This document shows positions 7,296 to 11,115 of a stretch of DNA of 11,115 nt, piece after piece. The notes under the pieces were generated by a model. The model made no database searches. It saw nothing but the letters and a program-made list of their open reading frames with translations, and was not told where the DNA came from. Source of the stretch: Burkholderiaceae bacterium (GTDB taxonomy: Bacteria; Pseudomonadota; Gammaproteobacteria; Burkholderiales; Burkholderiaceae); the NCBI GenBank assembly GCA_030151165.1, contig JASLEM010000230.1, positions 1 through 11,115 on the forward strand. The letters are read 5' to 3'. Made by a program: the position numbers and the translations under genes. How positions within the stretch are numbered: position 1 is the stretch's first letter; the number at the start of each line of letters is the position of its first letter.

Positions 7296-8597
7296 ATGCT
7301 GACCGCCACGCTGCTGCTGCTGGGCGTCGTGCTGCTCGCGATGTGCCTGTTCGAGCGCCACGTCACGCGCCTGCCGATGTCGCCCGCCACCGTCTACCTC
7401 GCGGTCGGCTGGATCGCGGGCGAGATGGCGCACGCCAAGGTCAAGCTGCCGCCGACCGCGCCCGAGCGCGCGGACATGCTGGTCATCATCACCGAGACCG
7501 CGGTGCTGATCTCGCTGTTCGCCGTCGGTCTGCGGCTGCGCACGCCGTTCACGCTCAAGGGCTGGCGCGTGGCGGCGATCCTCGCGAGCACCGGCATGGT
7601 CGCCACCATCGGCCTCGCGACCATCGCCGGCGCGTGGCTGATGCCGTCCCTCGGTTGGGTCGGTGCGCTGCTGCTGGCCGCGATCCTCGCGCCAACCGAT
7701 CCCGTGCTGGCGTCCGAGGTGCAGATCCGCTCCGAGAACGATGCGGACGCGGTGCGCGTCTCGCTGACCGCCGAGGGCGGCCTCAACGACGGCACCGCGC
7801 TGCCCATCGTGATGCTGGCGCTCGGGCTGCTGGGCGTCGGCACGTTGGGTGAGAACGGCCTGCACTGGGCCTGGCACGCGCTCGCGTGGCCGATCCTGGG
7901 CGGCGCGCTGCTGGGCTGGTGCTTCGGCCGCGCGCTCGGCTCGACGGTGCACCGGCTGCTGCGGCGCGGCCACGGGCTCGGCTGGGACGAGCTGCTGTAC
8001 CTGGGCATCATCGCGCTCGCCTACGGGCTGTCGCGGCTCACCGATACCTCGTCGTTCCTCTTTGTGTTCACCTGCGCGCTCGGCCTGTTCAGGCTGTCGG
8101 CCGAGGAAAGCGACCGGCTCACGGCCGCGGGCGTCGACGGCGCCGAGCTGGCCGACCGACTGCTCGAGTTCGGCCACCGCTGCGAGCGGCTCGTCGAGGT
8201 CGCGATGGTGCTGATGCTCGGGTTCGCGATGGCCTGGGTCGCGTGGCGCGCGGAGCTCGTCGCCTACGGCCTGCTGCTCGTGGTCGTGATCCGGCCGCTG
8301 AGCGTCTTCATGACGGTGCCGCGGCGCGAGATGCCGAAGACGCAGCGCCGCCTCGTCGCCTGGTTCGGCATCCGCGGCATCGGCTCGCTGTTCTACCTGG
8401 CGTATGTGATCGACGCGGGCATCGCGCCGACGCTCGCGAGCGACCTGGTCGACGCGACGCTGCCGGCGATCGCGATCTCGATCGTGCTGCACGGCATCTC
8501 GGCGACGCCGCTGATGGCGCTGTATCGCCGGCGCCGCGTGCTGCAGCGGCGCGAGAAGCGGCTGCAGGCGCGGCGCGCGCCGTCACGCCAGCGCTGA
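7296..8597 (+). CDS. CPA1 family sodium/proton (cation/proton) antiporter
   Basis: 433 residues with about 12 hydrophobic segments from residue 3 to about 410 and a short Arg-rich cytoplasmic tail (411-433). Known ion-path motifs of the CPA1 (NhaP/NHE-type) family are visible: Thr-Asp-Pro at 134-136 (LAPTDPVLAS), the Asn-Asp pair at 164-165 (EGGLNDGTALP) and the GxRGxxS motif at 358-364 (WFGIRGIGSLFYL). The family exchanges Na+, K+ or other monovalent cations for protons across the inner membrane and supports pH and salt balance; the exact cation cannot be predicted. It lacks the large C-terminal cytoplasmic domain, such as TrkA-C, found in some relatives. The start has no good Shine-Dalgarno, but it gives a complete first membrane segment. 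It is separated from the AsmA gene by 84 nt and a small hairpin, so shared transcription is possible but not shown. Confidence 0.93.
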   Translation: MLTATLLLLGVVLLAMCLFERHVTRLPMSPATVYLAVGWIAGEMAHAKVKLPPTAPERADMLVIITETAVLISLFAVGLRLRTPFTLKGWRVAAILASTGMVATIGLATIAGAWLMPSLGWVGALLLAAILAPTDPVLASEVQIRSENDADAVRVSLTAEGGLNDGTALPIVMLALGLLGVGTLGENGLHWAWHALAWPILGGALLGWCFGRALGSTVHRLLRRGHGLGWDELLYLGIIALAYGLSRLTDTSSFLFVFTCALGLFRLSAEESDRLTAAGVDGAELADRLLEFGHRCERLVEVAMVLMLGFAMAWVAWRAELVAYGLLLVVVIRPLSVFMTVPRREMPKTQRRLVAWFGIRGIGSLFYLAYVIDAGIAPTLASDLVDATLPAIAISIVLHGISATPLMALYRRRRVLQRREKRLQARRAPSRQR

Positions 8598-8606
8598 GCG
8601 GCGAGC

Positions 8607-8629
8607 GGCGCGGCCTCGCAAGCCGCGCC
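8607..8629. terminator. Bidirectional hairpin between convergent genes
   Basis: A perfect 8-bp stem (GGCGCGGC / GCCGCGCC) with a 7-nt loop sits in the 41-nt space between the antiporter stop (8597, plus strand) and the small-protein stop (8639, minus strand). It has no T-run on either side, but the position fits a shared terminator for both transcripts. Confidence 0.5.
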
Positions 8630-8638
8630 TGCCCATCG

Positions 8639-8866
8639 TCAGACGCCGCCGTGCGCCAGGTCGGGATCCTTGACGACGACCGGCGCGACCTTCACGCCCG
8701 GGCCCGGGCCGCCGGTGGGCAGGCCGCCGCCCTCGCCTTCCCAGGTCTGCACTTCTTCCGGCTTGGCCGCGGGCTTGGCGTGGTAGCGCGAGGTGTGGAC
8801 CTTGCTGACGCGCGTCAACGCGAGGTAGCCGATGCCGAGCAGTGCGAGGCTGTTGAGAAGTCTCAT
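8639..8866 (-). CDS. Small membrane-anchored hypothetical protein
   Basis: 75 residues. The start is firm: AGGAGA (8873-8878) precedes the ATG by 6 nt, the best ribosome site in the window. Residues 3-18 (LLNSLALLGIGYLALT) form one hydrophobic segment that could be a membrane anchor or an uncleaved signal. A Lys/Pro linker follows, then TWEGEGGGLPTGGPGPG and a Val/Lys/Asp-rich end. I do not recognise a named family; Trp-Glu-x-Glu-Gly-Gly tails of this kind occur in short uncharacterised proteobacterial proteins. It follows the PRC-barrel gene by 37 nt on the same strand and is probably co-transcribed, which hints at an envelope role, but no function can be assigned. Confidence 0.78.
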   Translation of the reverse strand: MRLLNSLALLGIGYLALTRVSKVHTSRYHAKPAAKPEEVQTWEGEGGGLPTGGPGPGVKVAPVVVKDPDLAHGGV

Positions 8867-8903
8867 GGCGGTTCTCCTGTATGCGGCGCGCGGTGGCGCT
8901 CAA

Positions 8904-9371
8904 CTAGTGGACGTAGTAGCGGCGGTTGTCGGCCATCCAGTGGTCGTCGCCGAGATTGGGCCAGGTCTTCGAGGTGAAGCCCGGCGCGGCCTTGAGGCGG
9001 GCCTTGTCGATGTCGAGGATGCGGTCGTCCTTGGTGCCGAGCGTCAGCGCCTCCCACGGCACGGCGTGCAGCCGGTCGCCGACCCCGAGGAAGCCGCCGG
9101 TGGAGATGATGGCGAGCACGACGCGGCCGTGGTCGTCGAGGACGAGGTCGCGGATGTCGCCGACCTTCTCGCCCGCCTTGTTGTGCACCTCGCTGCCGAT
9201 CATCTTGCTGACGCGGTGCGAGCGTTCCCAGTCGTGCCGCTCGGCCGGCGTCATGCTGGCGCCGGAGGCGGCGGCGTCGACGCCCTGCACGCCCTGCGCC
9301 CGGACGAACGCGCTGGCACAGAGCAAGGAGGCGGCGAGCGAGGCGGCGGTCAACACCCGGGCGTGGTTCAT
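8904..9371 (-). CDS. Secreted PRC-barrel domain protein
   Basis: 155 residues when started at the ATG at 9371, which has AAGGGA just upstream and opens directly into a signal peptide (2-25, cleavage likely at VRA-Q); a longer open frame from 9500 would bury that signal and is rejected. The mature part carries a PRC-barrel fold at about 50-125: KMIGSEVHNKAGEKVGDIRD, VVLAIISTGGFLGVGDRLHA, VPWEALTL. PRC-barrel proteins take part in varied protein or RNA contacts; periplasmic versions like this one are common in proteobacteria and are of unknown role, often seen in stress-linked gene sets. The C-terminus is aromatic (HWMADNRRYYVH). It is followed 37 nt later by the 75-residue protein. The 180-nt gap upstream (9372-9551) shows no convincing promoter. 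Confidence 0.88.
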   Translation of the reverse strand: MNHARVLTAASLAASLLCASAFVRAQGVQGVDAAASGASMTPAERHDWERSHRVSKMIGSEVHNKAGEKVGDIRDLVLDDHGRVVLAIISTGGFLGVGDRLHAVPWEALTLGTKDDRILDIDKARLKAAPGFTSKTWPNLGDDHWMADNRRYYVH

Positions 9372-9520
9372 GGATTCCCTTCGATAGGCTGGCATGGCTT
9401 GTAGACGTGCGGCCCACCGTGAGTCGGCAAGTGCCATGCCCGACAGTGGACGCCTCTCGATTCTGCCGCGACTCGCCGCGCTTGGGGCGCCTGCGTGCAC
9501 CGCCTTGACGTGCCACCGCG

Positions 9521-9543
9521 CGGGCGCGTGACGCGCGCGCCCG
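9521..9543 (-). terminator. GC hairpin after the yqjDE-like cluster
   Basis: CGGGCGCG (9521-9528) pairs with CGCGCCCG (9536-9543) across a 7-nt loop, beginning 8 nt after the stop of the last cluster gene. No T-run is present. It may end the cluster transcript before the PRC-barrel gene. Confidence 0.35.
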
Positions 9544-9551
9544 GTGTCCGC

Positions 9552-10040
9552 TCAGGACTGCTGTTCGCGCGGCGCGGCGGGCCGGCGCCGGAACAGGCGC
9601 GCGATCCACGGGCTGACGAAGCCCAGGAGCGTGCTGGCGGTGCCCGGCGTGACGGTCTTGCGCACCGAATGCGGCATGTACGGCCAGATCAGCGGCAGCA
9701 GCGCCGCGAGCGACAGGCCGGCCTCGCGCGCGAGGTGCTCGCCGGTCGAGTGCTCGCCCGCCGGCGCCGCCGCGGCTTCGGGCGCGGGCGCGCTGGCCGG
9801 GCCCTTGCGGCGATTGAGCCACCATGCGAGCGCGACGCCCGCGATGCCGATCACGAGCCCGCCACCGGCGTGGCGCAGGGTGTTGCTCTTGACGCGTCGC
9901 ACCAGCGCATCCGTGCGCTTGCGGATGCGCTCGTCGCGCCGGATCACCGCCGCCTCGGCGAGCGCGATCTGTTCGTCGAGCGTGAGGAGCGGCACCGTGG
10001 GCAGTTCGGCGACGCGCGAGGCGTCAGGGCGCGTGGTCAT
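9552..10040 (-). CDS. Hypothetical membrane protein, third gene of a yqjDE-like cluster
   Basis: 162 residues from the ATG at 10040, which has GGAG 8 nt upstream; ATGs at 10046 and 10055 are in frame but poorly spaced from any ribosome site. Residues 20-52 form a charged, Arg-rich helix (LAEAAVIRRDERIRKRTDAL), followed by a hydrophobic segment (about 60-76, GGLVIGIAGVALAWWLNRR), an Ala/Pro/Glu linker (81-100), and two weaker hydrophobic helices (about 108-123 and 136-150) with a basic end. The gene start overlaps the end of the holin-like gene by 17 nt, which implies translational coupling. The order, after a YqjD-like and a YqjE-like gene, and the layout of a basic helix then one membrane segment recall enterobacterial YqjK, which is shorter (about 99 residues). 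This link rests on position and layout; I see no clear sequence identity. Confidence 0.75.
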   Translation of the reverse strand: MTTRPDASRVAELPTVPLLTLDEQIALAEAAVIRRDERIRKRTDALVRRVKSNTLRHAGGGLVIGIAGVALAWWLNRRKGPASAPAPEAAAAPAGEHSTGEHLAREAGLSLAALLPLIWPYMPHSVRKTVTPGTASTLLGFVSPWIARLFRRRPAAPREQQS

Positions 10041-10482
10041 CGGCATGCTCCGCATCGAATCGGCGTTGGCGTTCGTCCTCCCGCTCGCGCGAGTCCGAAT
10101 CGGTGAGGCGGCGCAGCGTCGCGGGCAACGCGAGCAGCGGCGCGAGGGCCTTGACGCGCAGCAGCGCCCACGCCGCCGCGCTCAGGTTGACGAACAGCAC
10201 CAGCAGCACGACCCACGGCCAGGCGAGGCCAAGTGCGATCATCCCGGCCGCGAACCCGGCCCACAGCGTGAACCAGGCGGTCGCGAACAGGATGGCGGCC
10301 AGCAGCCCGAGCGCCACCATCTCGCCGAGCGCCCCGGAGGCGCGGCGCAGTTCGAGCGCGAGCAGGTGGACGCGGTCGGTCAGCAGGCCCGGCAGGTCGG
10401 CGAACAACGCACTGACCGCCTTCGGCAGCGACAGGTTCTCGTCAGGCGCGGCGTCGGGCGGCGGGGGTGCGTCGTCTTGCAT
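10024..10482 (-). CDS. YqjE-like phage-holin-family membrane protein (DUF1469 type)
   Basis: 152 residues from the ATG at 10482, only 7 nt after the stop of the upstream gene, so translation is probably coupled; there is no clear ribosome site, and a GTG start at 10530 would overlap the upstream gene without a better one. A Pro/Asp-rich head (1-18) is followed by an amphipathic helix (LPKAVSALFADLPGLLTDRV, about 19-38), two membrane segments (about 51-75 and 87-108) and a charged C-terminal tail (SDSREREDERQRR). The layout matches the YqjE/holin 3-6 family, whose name is historical: these are chromosomal inner-membrane proteins usually found beside YqjD-type proteins, not lysis proteins. No phage genes are nearby. 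Its role is unknown, probably in the membrane with its neighbours. Confidence 0.85.
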   Translation of the reverse strand: MQDDAPPPPDAAPDENLSLPKAVSALFADLPGLLTDRVHLLALELRRASGALGEMVALGLLAAILFATAWFTLWAGFAAGMIALGLAWPWVVLLVLFVNLSAAAWALLRVKALAPLLALPATLRRLTDSDSREREDERQRRFDAEHADDHAP

Positions 10483-10489
10483 GCAGGGG

Positions 10490-10930
10490 TCAGCGGTCGT
10501 TGTTGGCGGTGAGGCGCGCAATGATCGCACCGATCGCGAGCGCGGTGCCGACCGCGGCGAGCGGATGTTCGCGGATCGTCAGGCGCAGGCTTTCCGTCCA
10601 CTCGTCCTTCAGGTCGACGGCCTGGTCGGCGCGCGCGCGCAGCGAGTCGGCGGCGTCGTCGTAGGTGCCCTTGAGGCGTTCGACGGCCGGGATCGCCTTG
10701 TCGGCGATGCGGTCGATGGCTTCGTGCGCGCCCTGCACGACGCGGCGCATCACGTCGCGCTCGGCGGCGGCCGCGGAATCGATCGCGGCGTCCGCGGCGG
10801 CGGCGGCGTCCGACAGCGGGCGCGAACCCGAGCCGCCCGAGGCCGGCGTGCTCGGCGAGGCGGAGCTGGGCGAGGTCATGCCGCTCTTCGGGAACGTGTC
10901 GTTGCTGGGATTGTTCGTCGTATTAGCCAT
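10490..10930 (-). CDS. YqjD/ElaB-like (DUF883) membrane-anchored protein
   Basis: 146 residues from the ATG at 10930, with GGAG 8 nt upstream; an open frame starting at 11083 lacks a ribosome site and would cross the promoter candidate. A Ser/Thr/Asn-rich head (1-38) leads to an Ala-rich helical part (about 40-118) with DAADSLRARADQAV, then a C-terminal membrane segment (about 122-140) introduced by Arg-Glu-His-Pro (REHPLAAVGTALAIGAIIAR). In E. coli, YqjD and its relatives ElaB and YgaM are C-tail-anchored inner-membrane proteins that bind ribosomes in stationary phase under RpoS control. Here the layout is the same, so a stress-linked ribosome or membrane role is plausible. It is the first gene of a three-gene unit with the YqjE-like and YqjK-like genes. 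The promoter upstream looks sigma-54-type, unlike the E. coli case. Confidence 0.85.
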   Translation of the reverse strand: MANTTNNPSNDTFPKSGMTSPSSASPSTPASGGSGSRPLSDAAAAADAAIDSAAAAERDVMRRVVQGAHEAIDRIADKAIPAVERLKGTYDDAADSLRARADQAVDLKDEWTESLRLTIREHPLAAVGTALAIGAIIARLTANNDR

Positions 10931-10983
10931 GAAGGTCTCCGGATTGACGTCAGGCGGGCGCGGTGCCCGGTCGCCGGGGGTTG

Positions 10984-11000
10984 TGGCAACCGGTGTGCCA
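10984..11000 (-). promoter_or_regulatory. Strong sigma-54-type promoter candidate for the yqjDE-like cluster
   Basis: The minus strand reads TGGCAC-N5-TTGC, matching the -24 core TGGCAC and the -12 TTGC fully, with the exact 10-nt spacing between GG (10999-10998) and GC (10987-10986). The only departures are at less conserved positions: A where the consensus has G after TGGCAC, and C after TTGC. Transcription would start near 10974, leaving a leader of about 45 nt to the ATG at 10930. The same bases form an inverted repeat (TGGCA-N7-TGCCA), so a repressor-type operator is an alternative. Confidence 0.55.
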
Positions 11001-11028
11001 ACCCGACAGTCGGCGGGCATCGCCGGGT

Positions 11029-11052
11029 CGACGGCCGCTGGCGCGGCCGTCG
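11029..11052. repeat. Strong 10-bp-stem inverted repeat
   Basis: CGACGGCCGC-TGGC-GCGGCCGTCG is a perfect 10-bp stem with a 4-nt loop, the strongest hairpin I found in the window. It lies 30-50 bp upstream of the sigma-54-like element. It has no T-run on either side. It could be a terminator for a gene beyond the right edge, or an operator. Confidence 0.6.
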
Positions 11053-11091
11053 CGTCCCGATCGCCCCGCCGCCTCGCCCGCAAGATCGCCG

Positions 11092-11109
11092 CATACCCCA
11101 GGGGGCATG
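11092..11109. promoter_or_regulatory. Dyad resembling a CsoR/RcnR-family operator
   Basis: CATACCCCAGGGGGCATG matches its own reverse complement at 14 of 18 positions (CAT, CCCC, GGGG and ATG are symmetric). The layout of an A/T flank, a C-run and a G-run is like operators of CsoR/RcnR/FrmR metal or formaldehyde sensors. It is about 120-135 bp upstream of the predicted start of the yqjDE-like transcript, and 6 bp from the window edge, so it may serve a gene outside. Confidence 0.3.
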
Positions 11110-11115
11110 TTCGGC

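Noticed and set aside
6030..8492. 820-codon minus-strand open frame
   Set aside because: It lies antisense to AsmA and the antiporter, and its composition (runs of Arg, Gln, Asp, His) is that of a GC-rich shadow frame without any domain.
9372..9551. Promoter for the PRC-barrel gene in the 180-nt gap
   Set aside because: Only weak matches: a TGGCACG without a -12 GC at the right distance, and a TTGCCG/TCTACA pair with 19-nt spacing. None is good enough to annotate.
10024..10482. Prophage lysis cassette because of the holin-family protein
   Set aside because: No endolysin, spanin or structural phage gene is present; the holin name is a family label for YqjE-like chromosomal proteins, and the YqjD-like neighbour explains it.

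Overview
The window is GC-rich, tightly packed bacterial chromosome with no tRNA or rRNA gene, insertion sequence, CRISPR array or phage structural gene that I can see. Codon use (G/C third positions throughout), the gene families (poxvirus-type topoisomerase IB, a YkuD protein of the S-W-G-C type, an AsmA protein, a YqjD/YqjE pair, a giant HAMP-type sensor kinase) and the short AAGGGA/GGAG ribosome sites suggest a betaproteobacterium of the Burkholderiales, perhaps near the Rubrivivax/Leptothrix/Methylibium group. This placement is inference; no marker gene is present to prove it.

Layout, left to right. (1) 1-500, minus: the N-terminus of a large soluble HAMP-repeat sensor kinase that runs off the left edge. 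(2) 501-772: a 272-bp gap with a sigma-54-like promoter candidate and, about 110 bp further upstream, a perfect 7-1-7 dyad. (3) 773-2822, minus: a two-gene unit, a membrane-anchored YkuD (L,D-transpeptidase-like) protein followed by a YihY/BrkB membrane protein. (4) 2955-7211, plus, divergent from the previous unit: topoisomerase IB, a two-CBS-domain protein and an AsmA-family protein, with overlapping or 14-nt junctions. (5) 7296-8597, plus: a CPA1 sodium/proton antiporter-like protein, which converges on the next block across a GC-rich hairpin. (6) 8639-9371, minus: a secreted PRC-barrel protein and a 75-residue membrane-anchored small protein. (7) 9552-10930, minus: a three-gene cluster resembling yqjD-yqjE-yqjK of enterobacteria (DUF883 / DUF1469 holin-like / small membrane protein). 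(8) 10931-11115: a regulatory region with a very good sigma-54-type promoter match, a strong 10-bp-stem inverted repeat and a metal-sensor-like dyad at the right edge.

Taken together these are mostly envelope and stress genes: peptidoglycan cross-linking, outer-membrane/lipid homeostasis (AsmA), ion homeostasis (antiporter), membrane-anchored stress proteins (YqjD/E type) and DNA topology (TopIB). I do not see a defence system or a clearly new multi-gene machine. The points most worth a second look are the two sigma-54-like promoters with upstream dyads, the topoisomerase IB whose C-terminus reads 89 nt into the next gene, the 24-bp in-frame duplication in the AsmA C-terminal core, and the third gene of the yqjDE-like cluster.
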